Source: Planococcus citri
Taxonomy: Eukaryota > Arthropoda > Insecta > Hemiptera > Pseudococcidae
Reading direction: 5' to 3'
NCBI RefSeq assembly: GCF_950023065.1
Contig: NC_088679.1
Coordinates: 54,002,001-54,066,000, forward strand
Length of the DNA: 64,000 bases
Shown here: positions 40,418 through 52,861 of the stretch, one piece after another
Position numbering within the stretch: position 1 is the first letter of the stretch
How the letters are laid out: every line of letters begins with the position of its first letter
Program-made: the position numbers and the translations under genes
Notes under the pieces: model-generated
What the model saw: the letters and a program-made list of their open reading frames with translations, nothing else
Databases searched by the model: none
Told to the model about the DNA's origin: nothing

Positions 40418-42703
40418 ATGGCGTTCCTTGAAAGAGCATTTCTTTTTTTGACAATTAGTTTAATTCGTAAGTAATACCATCTCTTTTTGAATACCTCACT
40501 ACAGTTCCAATTCATTGAGACTCTTGATTTTCGATGTTATACAGGAAATCACGTATCATGCAGTGTTGACGGATACGACAGCGTGATCAAATGCGAATTT
40601 TACGATGAAAAAGTTTGTATGGATCCGGAGAATAATTGTAGTTCTACTATAAGTGACGATCTGTGAGTAAACTCATCATCACTTTCCAGTCATCAATATG
40701 TATCAATCTATACCCATATTTATTTTGCAGCGAGGAAGATAATGCAGAAGGCGAAAAAATCAACGAATGCGAACCGGGCAAAGAAAATTATTGCTTCGCA
40801 CTGTGGTCGAACGACTCTCATGGACGAATTACCGTTAAAAAGAAGGTAAAGTTCTCAGCATTGAACACAATATCAATTGTATTGGTCGGATGTTTCAATT
40901 TGATGAACATTTTAAGGGCTGTTTTTCTGAAAACACAAATTGCGATAGCAAATCAAAATGTATCGGGCACCGGAAAATCGGTAATTTGATATACTGCTGC
41001 TGCGACGAAGACCTGTGTAATACCGAGTTCTATCTCGAGCCCGCTTCCCTTGAAGTAGAGGAGCCCAGTGAATATGAAAGTAAATATTTCAATGTCAAGA
41101 TGATTGTTTTCTTCTTCTGATTTTTTTTCATTACTAAGTCAACTGATTCCTTTTTCCAGGTGCTTCTGAATCAGTTTCATTCGTGACTCTGATACTTGTG
41201 ATATTAACGTGTTCAGCAATATTTTCATTGTCATTTTATTATATTAGAAAACGTAAACTATGTTATTTCAAGGAAGTAAGTGGCGTTTAAAATGTACACG
41301 TATTCGTTAGACGTCGATATGCACTGTTCAACGTATTCATTTATTTTTAGAACCAACGTTTCGATGAAAGGTCTCAGACAGATTCGTCTCCTTCTCTAGA
41401 AAAACTACTACCGATAGAATTACTAACGGTGAAAGCCCAGGGTAGATTTGGAGAAGTATGGAAAGCTATGTATAAAGCCAAAAATGAACTAGTTGCTGTC
41501 AAAATGGTCCCACCTCAGGTATGGATTTTATTTTTCTACAAGTTGAAAGTATATATTCTGAAACCCTCAAGTATAATTTTCAACATTTAGTTCAAACAAT
41601 CATGGACTACTGAGCTGGAGGTATTCAACGCATTGCAATCGGGTCACGAGAACATACTGCAGTTTTACGGAGCTGAAAAACATTACGACGGTCCTCAACT
41701 TAAATACTGGTTGATTACAGCTTATCACGAAAGAGGTTCTTTATACGAGCACTTGAAAAATAACACCGTAACCTACGAACAAGCGTGCTCCATCTCATAC
41801 ACCATGGCTAGGTACATTACTTCTATTCCATCAACGTGTTTTCCTCTGTGTTTTGCTCATTTTACTAAAATTCGTTAATATCGCAGAGGTCTGGACTATC
41901 TGCACGACGAGATTATTGCCAAATTACCCGAATGTTCTAAACCTCCAATGGCTCATCGTGATTTCAAAAGTAACAATGTTCTTTTGAAGGATGATTTCAA
42001 CGCCTGCATTGCTGATTTTGGTTTGGCGATTATTTTCAAAAATAGTAATTTCGACGACAGCAATCATGGACAGGTAACTACATCACAGTAACTAAATAAA
42101 TAATAAAAAAAATTCTCGATTGTAAATTTTTTAAAAATAGGTTGGTACGACGCGTTATATGGCCCCGGAAGTATTAGAAGGATCGATTAACTTCTCAACA
42201 TCGTCTTTTCAACGTATAGACATGTACGCTTGTGGATTAGTTTTATGGGAAATCTTATCGCGATGTACAGCTCACGAGGTGAAAAATCGTTCCATTTCTG
42301 TATAAAATATATCATAGATCAGTCTTGAAATGAATTTTTATATTTTAGGATGCCACCGCCAAATACAAATTACCTTTCGAACAAGAACTAGGTGAACATC
42401 CGACCGTCAATCAAATGTACGAATTAGTAGTTAATCAGAAAAAACGTCCCGAAATTAAAGAATCCTGGGTTAATCATCCGGTAAATATTGCAATCATCCT
42501 AGTCTTAGTCTAGGTCAGTTTTTAATTCGTTCATAAATCTGTTTTAGCTTTTATCGGGAATTTGTGAGACCATCGAAGAATGTTGGGATGCCGAATCAGA
42601 GGCTAGAATCACAGCGTCGTGTGTAGCCGAGCGATTTCATTCGCATTTACGTTCGACTATTAAATGCGAAACTGAAACTAAACTTTTACATAATATCGTA
42701 TAG
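40418..42703 (+). CDS. put: activin/BMP type II receptor serine/threonine kinase (Punt/ACVR2-like)
   Basis: Transmembrane receptor that binds activin/BMP ligands and phosphorylates type I receptors. Exons: 40,418-40,466; 40,545-40,662; 40,731-40,845; 40,917-41,079; 41,160-41,275; 41,351-41,518; 41,591-41,811; 41,887-42,073; 42,141-42,278; 42,349-42,480; 42,548-42,703, all in phase, 520 aa. Residues 1-20 are a signal peptide. The cysteine-rich ectodomain ends in the type II box CCCDEDLCN. A membrane helix (VTLILVILTCSAIFSLSFYY) lies near residue 160. The kinase begins at about 205: LLTVKAQGRFGEVWKA, catalytic lysine in VAVKMV, HRDFKSNNVLL, ADFGLA, GTTRYMAPEVLEG, RIDMYACGLVLWE and a closing CWDAESEARI. 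All catalytic residues are intact. No GS box is present, which fits type II rather than type I. Identification is secure. Confidence 0.95.
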
Positions 42704-44533
42704 TTAATTATTGTTTTTAAATATGTTTTTTAAAACCCTCGACCATGCATGTGTTACCTTTTAACACAATTTTTTTAATGCCTTTATTGCCATATATTTT
42801 AACAAAATCCAAATCAGTATTAGATCATCACGTAATATTGCTAATGAACAATTGGACCTTAATGTTGGTTCTAGTGATATTTAAAAAGTAAAACCGTTAT
42901 CAAGTATTTTGAACCGAAGACAATTCTATGTAGTAATTGTCCACCAGCTTAGTAATAATTCCTCGCAATCTAAGGATATTTTTCATCTTTACGAAATATG
43001 AAGCCGATGAAGGCGGGTTCTGATGAAAAGTATCCTTAAATCAGGGTATCCTCTCTATGAACTTTCCACTGTCTACGTAAACGTCTTCGAAATGTAATTC
43101 ATTGTTGAAGAGCTGTACTTAATACGTTTTCGAATGTTTTTTTACGACTATTTTATATAAGTTTATTTTTTAGTAAATATTACGTAGTTAGTTTCGTAAT
43201 TGAAGTAATCTGGCTCGTGTGTATTGTTCATCTAATTAAACGAGTATTGTAAAGATGTTTTCATACTCGAAGTAATGCTGTCGAATGAAAAACCAAAATT
43301 GATCCACGTTGAATAATTTCTGCAACTCAAAAAGTGAACGAATGTTACGAGTATTTTCATTTAGAATCTACGTTTAATTGCCCATTTTCTTGATAATTTT
43401 TCTGTTAATTTAATGCATTTCAGCATTGATAAAAGTTACCTATTAGATACCTATTTTGTTATGGACATTTTCATAAAAAATTTTTTTGCACGAATTGAGT
43501 TCGTTTTAGTTCACACTTGGAGTATTTGAACAAATGAAAAAGTATGATTACTTTGAGGTTTTTTTTCAATCTTTTAATTTTTTAAACATAGTTTTATTAT
43601 ATTTAACATTTATTCTATATTGTATTTTACCCAATTTTACTCAGAAACATTTTGAAACAAATATTTTAACGTTTTCTATTTTTTAAATGTACAAATTTTA
43701 TATGAAACATTTGTATGGAAACTCGATAAATAATCATGATTTTTTTATAGATTAGTTTTATTTATTTTTTACCAAAAATACGATAACGCAGCAATATGAA
43801 TTCCATTACATGCACGTGTGGGTATCATAGAATGCTGTTGTAGCTGAATGAATTATTCAACTCATTCGTCTCCCTCTTTCCCCTTTTTCCTTTCTCGAAA
43901 AATATCAACAAAATTTCAATTTTAAAATTTTTTTATTCGTTTAGGAAGCCAGCAAGTAGCACGTATCTAATTTTATATTTGTATCTACGAGTATGTTGAA
44001 AAAGATGGACATCTCAGTTTTTTATAGAGGATTAGAAACAGCCATAAATCTACGTGAATCTGATGCCCATCTCAGAATATAATGGTTACTCATTCTTTCT
44101 AGTAACAATTCTAACATAATCAAATTATTTTGCATTAAATTTGGCGGCGGATTTTCGTAGTTCCACCTGTTAAACTGGTTTTTATGCAACATATTATAAG
44201 ATTGTACGCGTAAGAATAACATGTTTCAGTAATTTCATTCGTGAAACACCAAGTTTATACAGAAGCTATGGAAAATTTGATAAGAAGTAGTAATTCAACA
44301 CCAGCAATCTGAGCGTAAACTCAAGTACTATTCGGTATTGTTAGATATGTAATTGATAACCTTTCGTTAAATGTTCGTTAATTCGATTGACGTTTTATTT
44401 GAATAAAAAATTACTCATTCGACCATGTAGATTGGATTTTGAACTTTCGTCGTTAAGATTTCATCAAACATTTATCTTTCGTACTACTTTCTGCCAGCTT
44501 AATTTGCGAACAAAATATGCTGTATAATTTGAA
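42704..44533. other. intergenic, receptor 3' flank and sulfatase promoter side
   Basis: AT-rich sequence without a supportable coding frame. It contains the receptor 3' UTR; an AATAAA at about 44,402 and several ATAAAT variants upstream are candidate polyadenylation signals. The sulfatase start at 44,534 has no clear TATA box close by. Confidence 0.4.
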
Positions 44534-45938
44534 ATGATTTTCAAATTGATATTAATCCTGTGTGCACAACAATATGTCCTGTCTAGTACTGGAAAACCTC
44601 ATATTATAACGATTATTGCTGATGATTTGGTGAGTTTGAAGCATATTAAACTAGGTACTTTATTCATGTTGAAATTTTAATGAATCAATTAAGAAAATAT
44701 TGATCAGATCAATAACCATGATGAAATTAATCCCGTTTAAAGTAATCATTCAAGAATAAGATAATTCATATTCCTGCCTGTTTCAGGGATGGAATGACGT
44801 CGGATTTCATGGATCGGATCAAATACCGACTCCGAATATAGATGCTTTAGCTTATAATGGACTGATTTTAAACCGGCATTATACTCAACCCACATGTACA
44901 CCTTCTAGAGCAGCTTTAATGACTGGAAAATATCCAATAAGATTAGGTAGGTTAGATTATAAATTTTCAGCTGCCGAAGTTGATTACAACGCTTTCTGGA
45001 GGAGCGATTTGAAATCGCTGGAGAAAAGTCAACTTTTGCTGGAGGCAATAGATCGGTCCAATAATGGTGGTAATCAATTTGGGGAGTTCACTACAGGGGG
45101 TCGGCAAAGTTTTGAGCAATTTGTCGCAAAAATTGTCGATTTTGGATTTTTTTCAAATTTGAGATTTTTCAACACTCGTAACCTCGGATTTTCGAATCAA
45201 CAATCCTATTAATTGGGAATACCGAACTTATGATAGGATGAAATTTCCAACTGCCTAAGTTGAATTGCTGGAGAAGTCAACTTCTGCTGGAGGCTCCAGA
45301 TCGATTCGAGGGACGACTTTATGATGCAAACCGAGTTTCAGATTTTTATCTGAATGTTTGTTTGCTCTTTCTGTAATCTGTACAAAATTAATATACCAAA
45401 AGAAAAGACTATTTTGGCTATTTTCAAAAATGCACCAAAAATCGAAAAATCACCTTCGCCAACTGAAAATTGGGTTCTAAGGTTTGGGTAACATGCTCTT
45501 TCAGTGAGACAAACTTCAGCTCGATCGGAGTTGATGAGTTGTAAAGATTCCTATATGTAACGTTAAGAATATAGTTTAGGACTTGAGTGAATTTTGAAAA
45601 ATTGACAACCAAAAAAGCAAATTAATTTCGACGACGTAAGTGAAATTTTCCAAAAAATTTGCAAAATTGAAACAAAAATTGGAAAATTTCATAATTCTAA
45701 CAAGTTAGTGTGTACTAAAAACTGCTCAAAAAATTGAAAAATTGACCATAAAAAATGGAAAATTTTATCATTTTGGAATTAAAAATTAACTGAATTCAAA
45801 AAATTCGTCAGATGTCAAGTTTTAAAAATTCCAAGAACGGAAAAGTTGAAAAATACGTAATCGTTTACTTGAATCATATAAATTTTCGAAAACTTCTGCC
45901 CTCGCTTCGCTCTGACCTGTTCGTTTTTCTGTTTCAAG

Positions 45939-45969
<31 letters not shown>

Positions 45970-48900
45970 CCCTAGACAGTTGACTCAAATGCTAAAATGT
46001 TGAAACCAAAAAAATATAGACTGAACTTACTTCTCAGATGAAAAATATTGGTTTTTTACTTCTCGAAATAGACATTTTCAAAAATTTTTACCCTCACTCT
46101 CGACTCTGCTTGGTTCAATTTGTTTCTCTTTTTCAAAATTAAAAATCAAAAATTTTAAATATTTTACTTTGTCGTCAAGTTTAAAAATCGAAAAAAAAAT
46201 TAGTAAAATTTTAGAGGGTACAGTAGGAAATTTTGGTAACAAGAGTTGGCATTTTAAGAGATTTTGCCCCCTCCCCCCCTGAGAAACCACTTTGATTCGT
46301 CCCCATAATCTAATTGAAAGTAGACTAGATTAACCATATTCAGTAGGTACAAACAAATTTTAGGAATTGAAAATCAATTTTTGTTTTTAGGCCTTCAAGG
46401 ACAGCCTATAACTCCCAATGTTAAAGTAGGATTGCCATTAACCGAGAAAATTCTACCTCAGGTAAAACATGAATGAATGATCCAAATTGTACTTTTAAAA
46501 AAAAAAAATTAATTTCGTGTTCGTTAAAATTGAGTGATCGTATTTTATGTAGCACCTGAAAGACCTAGGATACGTAACAAGATTAATAGGTAAATGGCAT
46601 CTGGGACATTATACGTATGATTTTACCCCTACAAAAAGAGGATTCGATTCGCACTTTGGATACTATAATGGGTGGATTCGGTACAACGACAGTGTACTTA
46701 CAGCTGTAAGTAGGCTAAGTTTAAATATGTATCTTCATCAACATAGATATACTGTATGTTAGTGATGGTATGTAATTTTAACCATGCAACATTGCAACCA
46801 ATCATATTTCTTTTATCACCGATTTTTTCATCATTATTAGGGTAATAAAAAATGGGGATACGATGCTTGGAATAATCACGATCGAGCCGCAGACAGATTC
46901 AAAGGAAAATACGCCACTGATGTATTTACTGAAGAAGCTGTAAACATAATCAAAAATCACGACACTTCTACACCATTATTTTTAGACGTTTCACACGTAG
47001 CCGTACACGCTGGCTTTAATAATCTTCTGCAAGTAAGAAATGAGCAAGAGAACAACGAAAGATTCGCCAATATCGAAGATCAACATCGAAGATTATTTGC
47101 TGGTAAAGTAAAGACAGGAATGTTTTGAACTCACAGTGTCCGAATTGAACGTAACCAAGCTAAATCTTCTGAAATTCAAAAATTCATAACCCTACTGAAA
47201 AAACCAACCTAAAACAAATCAAATCTAAACCCCTCTCTACACGGGTGTAATAGTCTTGCAATTATAAACACCCAAACAAAAAAAAAAGAAAAGAAAAGAA
47301 AGAAAGAACATAATTATAGGTATCCTAAAGCCCAATGCAGGGATTGTACTCAAAATTTTCTCAAAAAAAAGTAACTTTGGTAACCAAAAAAAAAAAAAAA
47401 ACGAAAAAATTGACCAACAGTAACCAAAAAAATTTTCAATGTAAAAAAAAGAGGTGACTAAAAAACTTTTATCTGAACAAAACACATTACATTTTATTTT
47501 AGATTAAGTTACAAAAAACAACAAAACACTACAAAAATCTCGATAAGTATTACTTTTTTCAAAAAAAAAAAAGTCATTAAAAGAATAAAAATTATTTTCA
47601 AAAAAACTTATAGCGAAAGTTCAAAACAGAGGAGGGAGTCCTCCAAAATAGGGAGGAACAAAATTTAATCGTTTACCCAAAATCACTAAAAAAAACTTGG
47701 AACACAAAAATACCAATTGTAAAATTGCAGAAATTTTGACATGAGGGAGCATTGGATGAAGAAAATTGTAAGTGTTGAAAAAGAATGAATAATAATTGAA
47801 AAAAATCTCATAAGTAAGAAGAATCATTTTGTGAAACTCAAGAGCAAAACTCAAAATGAAAAAACATACCTAGGTACTCCAAAAATTGGAGAATTTCTGC
47901 TAAAATTTAAGAAGTTGAAAAAAATTACGAGGATTCCAGTTCCAGAATAAAAATTCGATTAAAAGTAGAAAAACTCCTCCAAAAAACAGCTTTTGACTAA
48001 AATTTAAGAAAAAACATCATAAAATTTTTTTTTAATCCTGAAAATTCACGATAAAATTGCAGAAACGTCACAAAAATTTATGCACCAAAAAAAAACACGA
48101 AAATTTGTTTAAAATCGTCGAAAAAATAAAAAATAGAATCTAAGAGAATTCAAAAGAATGAGACGCCGAAAAAATCAAGAAAGCCCCAAAAAAGTTCGAA
48201 ATGAAACCATCAAGTCTCAAAAGTCAAAACAAACTCTCAAAAACTCAAAAAAAATCTGTAAAAAATGAAATTTCGCAAAAATTTAAGCAGAGAAAATTAC
48301 TAACATTTGGGGCAAAATTGGGGAAAAAATGTATAAAAATCACGAAAATTCAAGAAAATGGTTTCGCCAAAATCGAGAACAAAAATTTGGACAAAAAAAA
48401 CAATCAATAAAATTTGATACAAAATCGTGGAAATGATGAAAATAGAAAACTCTCGAAAATTCAGTTCAGGAAAAATCACTGAGAATTCAGAACAGACAAC
48501 TCACGAGAATTAAAAGTACCTATGAATTCGTGAAAAAAAAAGAAATCGTGAAAATTCATAGTTGACAAAAGTATGTCTAAACTGGAGAAACTTCGCCAAA
48601 ATTTGAAGAGGAAAAAAATAGAAACACCGGGAAAATCATCGAAAAACTAAAAAAAGAGAACTCTGAATAATCACCAAATGGGGAAAAAGCTCACAAAATT
48701 CAAAAAGTCATCAGGCAAATCCCGACTAACATTTGATCAATAGGGAAAATTTTTATGAAAAAATCACGAGAACTCGGGGTGATAAAATTCAGCAAAAATT
48801 CAGGCGAAAAAAAAATCGAAATTCAGATACAAAATTACGAAAAAAATTATTTAGGAAAAAAATCACCAAAATTCAAGATGTTCGTAAAAATCACAGAACA

Positions 48901-50865
48901 AGATTATGGAAAAATTATTTTGGAAAAAAATCACCAAAATTCAAGATGTAGGTAAAAATCAATCGAAGCCGGAGAAAATCAGCCAAAAACCACAGAGAAA
49001 TTCAAAAATAATAAGTAATTTAAAATTAGGAAAAACTTATCATCAAACCTCGAAAAATAAAATTTGTAACGCTGAAAAAGCAGTGAGGCCATTTAAATAA
49101 GATCATTTTTTTTTTCAAAAATCCTTGTTATTATTTTTGAAGAAAAAAAAGAAATTTACGAAAGATCTTCGAAAAAGTAACTTTTAGTACCTAACCACAA
49201 TTTTTAAAAGTAACCATACTACTATGAATACAAGTTGTTGATTTGTGGGAGTTGAATTGGTGAAAGTGAATTATTATTCACATTGGTTCACTTTACTCAA
49301 AAGAATCATATGTCATGAAAAGTTTAAAAATCTCACTCAAAACCATTTTTTTGAAAAATTCGTCAAAATTCCAAAAATGAACTTTAACAGGGGGTTTTAG
49401 GACAATCGGGAAGTGTATAGATAGTTCGGAGATTTCCTTGTGAGTACTCTAACGTCATCCATTGTTTATCCAGGTGTTTTAACTGCACTCGATGAATCTG
49501 TGGGCAAACTAATGGTCGCTCTAGACGAGAAAAACATGTTGGAAAACTCCATCATATTGTTCATTGCCGATAATGGAGGAGCGACAATGGAAAGTGCTGG
49601 CAACGAAAAATCTAAATTCAAAAACAGTGCATCAAATTGGCCTTTACGTGGTGTATGTAAAACCTGAACCTACTCACCTACGCCATCTTCTACTATAAAC
49701 ATGTTTCCTAAGTGAAATTCAAATCCGACTATATTATTCAGATGAAATCTTCGATAACTGAAGGCGGAGTTCGAGGTGTTGCAGCAATTTGGTCTCCTTT
49801 ATTCAAGTCCAGAGCTAATTCAGTGTCTAACACAATGGTTCACCTTACTGATTGGTTACCTACATTTTACGCAGCTGCTGGTTAGTATGATGTCATTGGC
49901 CAATATGTACTGGGTAGATAAGCTTTTTTGATTAAGACGAATGCGATCAAACTAGAATACTCGTACGTTTTCTAGGAGGAGACATTGGAAAATTGGGAAT
50001 CATCGACGGTGTTAATCAATGGCCTTATTTAACTGGAAAAGAAAACTCTCCGGCTCGAAAAGAGTTGTTGATAAATTTCAACGAAAAAAACAATGACGGT
50101 GCTCTCATTATAGACGACTGGAAATTCATTCGAGGTAAGTGTTTCCCTTGAAGTCTGCGCATTTACATTACATATTATGTACTTTTAGTACTTTTACATA
50201 TAATTATAAATATGTAGAAGTCTGAATAACTTCACCTGTTTGTACTTCCAATTCAACAGTGAATAATAGTAGGTCAGTGGAGTACAGTGGAGTTAGTGGC
50301 CGAGACAGTATCTATTCATATAGCATGGAAAAAGTACTACAGACCAAAACACACACAATATTGAATAAATTCCCCAAAAACGATATCTCCGACCCTGCCT
50401 CAAAATTTGCACAATTAAGATCGGAATCTACAATAAGTGAGAATTGTAAAGATCGTATAAATGTCCTGGGGTGTTTCCGAAAAGGTTTGCATAAAAACGA
50501 AAAATTATCTAATTCTTCCCCATTCATATCTATTGGATATTACTGCATTTGTCCCAGCACCATTAAACGAAACCATTTATGTATTTCCAGGTTGTTTATT
50601 TAATATAAAAAATGATCCTTGCGAGTTCAACGATCAATCTGAAAACAAACAAGATCTGCGGATTGAATATGAGAAGAAATTGAACTCATATCGAGATCAA
50701 GTTGTACCTCAACAGAACATAGACGAAGATAAGGATTACGATCCTAAGAAGTTCGGTAATTACTGGACGCCCTGGGTGAATTCATTCGGTTCTGTCATTG
50801 CACCGAGGATATCAACGCTGTTAGTTGGAGAAATAATTATATTCTTGATGTACATTAAACAATAA
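44534..50865 (+). CDS. arylsulfatase B-like sulfatase
   Basis: Lysosomal or secreted hydrolase of sulfate esters, closest to the arylsulfatase B/I/J group. Exons: 44,534-44,629; 44,787-44,946; 46,391-46,461; 46,553-46,705; 46,841-47,102; 49,474-49,652; 49,742-49,880; 49,976-50,134; 50,260-50,484; 50,591-50,865; all phases agree, 572 aa. Residues 1-17 are a signal peptide. Metal-binding DD lies in IIADDLGWNDVGFHG. The formylglycine cysteine is in CTPSRAALMTGKYPIR. IGKWHLGH, VSHVAVH, FIADNGG and NWPLRGMKSSITEGGVRG carry the remaining active-site residues. The C-terminal subdomain includes GCLFNIKNDPCEF and ends in a hydrophobic helix (TLLVGEIIIFLMYIKQ) that could anchor it to a membrane. Introns 2 and 5 are enlarged by repeats. 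Intron 9 (50,485-50,590) was placed by homology and a strong acceptor. Substrate is unknown. Confidence 0.92.
47336..49220 (+). repeat. A-rich degenerate repeat block filling sulfatase intron 5
   Basis: It opens with TGCAGGGATTGTACTC and a GTAAC(T)TTGGTAACC phrase, then runs for about 1.8 kb as loosely repeated AAAATTCA(C/A)GAAAAT-type units. ATCACCAAAATTCAAGATG occurs twice, 70 bp apart, near 48,860 and 48,930. It ends near phrases with GTAACTTTT and AAAGTAACC. A related block in opposite orientation lies at 51,795-52,537. The plus strand is strongly A-rich relative to T. It looks like a non-coding transposable element made of decayed tandem units. Confidence 0.5.
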
Positions 50866-51794
50866 TTAATGCTAAATGCTATTTGATCAAATTTTCTTCT
50901 CAGACTTGTTCGAACCGTGGGCTAGAAAAACGTAAAAATCTGTGGACTGTTTTAGAGAAACTTCACTTAAAATAGAATATCATTGTTTATGATTTTCTCG
51001 CAATCTTTCGAGATTTTAAAATAAGAAATTACGGGGACTGCAGCACGTAAACGTATACAATTTAATTGAGGTTTCAGAAGGCCAACTTCTTTTCCACCAA
51101 TACATCTTGTGAAATGAAACACATGCAACCAAAATCGATGATATTATTGACACGCAGCAAGTCCCCCCCCCTCCCTTCAGAAATATGTGAACATTACAAT
51201 ATAATAATGTATCTTAGGGTGGATCGCGAAAAAAAAATCGGTGGATTCAACGAAATCAAGTAGAGATCTTCATTTTGAGTAGAAAGTTATCCAGAAATTT
51301 TTTTAGCTCTGGAGGTGCCCAATGCCCATGGAGGGGAGATTTTGGGCCTTCAAAGAAGGACATTTTCGAAAAATATTTCGCAATAATCATACCAAAATAT
51401 TGAAAGATATCATTTCTGAAACTGGACAAATATTTTGGAACGCAGTAATGCAAATTTCAAAAAATCGAAAAATTCCATAAGTTTTTGGCTATTTTTTTCG
51501 ATTTTTTGAAATTGGCCAAAATGATTAAAAAATTGACACCAGAACAAACATCCATAGGAAAGAAATGATGTAGAATAAATTGCATACCCAGTTTGCCGTA
51601 AATAATACGTGGGTATTCTCGAAAATCATGTAAAATAAGTTGCCTACTCAATTTGCCGTAAATAGGTACCTACTACCTACATTGAAAACAAAAATGACTT
51701 TTCAGACCAGGGTCAAAAATAAAGACCTGAATTGGGAAAGAAAAATTTCGATTAAATTTTTAAATTGATCAAATTTTTGGTTTCAAAAAAGAAA
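50866..51794. other. intergenic, no gene seen
   Basis: Sulfatase 3' flank. No coding region is supported; an AATAAA at about 51,571 is one possible polyadenylation signal. Two near-identical phrases with AAATTGCATACC/AAGTTGCCTACTC...TTGCCGTAAATA occur at about 51,575 and 51,635. Confidence 0.4.
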
Positions 51795-52537
51795 TTTGAA
51801 AGTAACCAAAAAAGATCCAAAATTAGAGCCAAACATTACACCTCCTGTAGAAAAAAATTTCAAAAAAACTTTCAAAAGTAAGGTAAAAAAAAGTCACCAT
51901 CGAAACTTCGACAATTTTATGTCAAAAAGTGGCACAATTTTGCAATTTTTCGGTAAGAAAGCGAGACTTTTTGCTAAAAAATATGAGAATTTTAGCCATT
52001 TTTTGGCAAAAAACAAAAGTGAAAATTTTAGGGGAAAAAGTAAGATTTCTCGAATTTTTTTGAAAAAAGACAACTTTTTGCAATCTAGGTAAAAAAACTA
52101 GACTTCTTACTCTTAGCAATTTTGACAAAAGACGAAACTTTCTGTATTTTCAACAGAAAACGAGATCGATAATTTTTGGCAGAAAAGCGAAACTTTTTAA
52201 TCATTTTTAGCAAAAAGTCAGACTTTTTGTCAATTTTTCTGTAAGAAAGTGAGACTAGGTTTTGACAATTTATGGCAAAACAGTGTTTCTTTTCCGCATT
52301 TTTGTTCAAAAAGTGACTCTTGCAATCTTTTGGTAAAAAGGTAAGAATTTAAAAAAGTATCTGACTAAAAACGAAACTGAAATTTTTTTGGGGAAAATGT
52401 ATGATTTTTTGGGATTTTATTTTTCAAAATGTAACTTTCGTCACCAAAATGTTGAAAAAGTAACCAAAAATTCCATTTAGTAATTGTAGGAACATGGAAT
52501 GGTTACTTGAAAAGTAACCGAGTACGAGCCCTGCAAT
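51795..52537 (-). repeat. degenerate repeat block, second copy of the TGCAGGG-family element
   Basis: It consists of loosely repeated AAAAAGTGAGACTTTTTGC / TTTTTGGCAAAAA units of about 45-50 bp and closes with GGTTACTTGAAAAGTAACC, GAGTACGAGCCCTGCA. Read on the minus strand this end matches the start of the block at 47,336 (TGCAGGG, GTACTC, then a GTAAC phrase). No protein frame is credible. Both blocks appear to belong to one element family with an untypical internal structure. Confidence 0.5.
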
Positions 52538-52861
52538 AGCAGAAAATAATTAAAATATTCTCCGGAAAGTCAGAAATATTAAAAGAACATTTACCTACCT
52601 AAGCTTTTATTTTGATCTTACATTAAATTTCCAAATATTTGGAAACCTAAACTTACGTAGGTATAATGTAAATTAAAAAGTATTCAGTACCTAACAATAA
52701 TTACGACAGAAACACGACTGTTGAATCAGGTAGTCATAGCGATAATTCAACACCGACGAATTTCCATCCACACAAAATATCATCTTATTTTAATAAAATC
52801 AATATAGTGCGGCATTTTTATTCGTTCATAAGCTGAATTTTCATTTACCTTATAAACAATC

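Noticed and set aside
45900..46140. Repeated CTCGCTTCG / CTCACTCTCGACTCTGC phrases inside sulfatase intron 2, also near 35,100
   Set aside because: Short and variable; resembles a dispersed repeat fragment without definable ends, too weak to list as an element.
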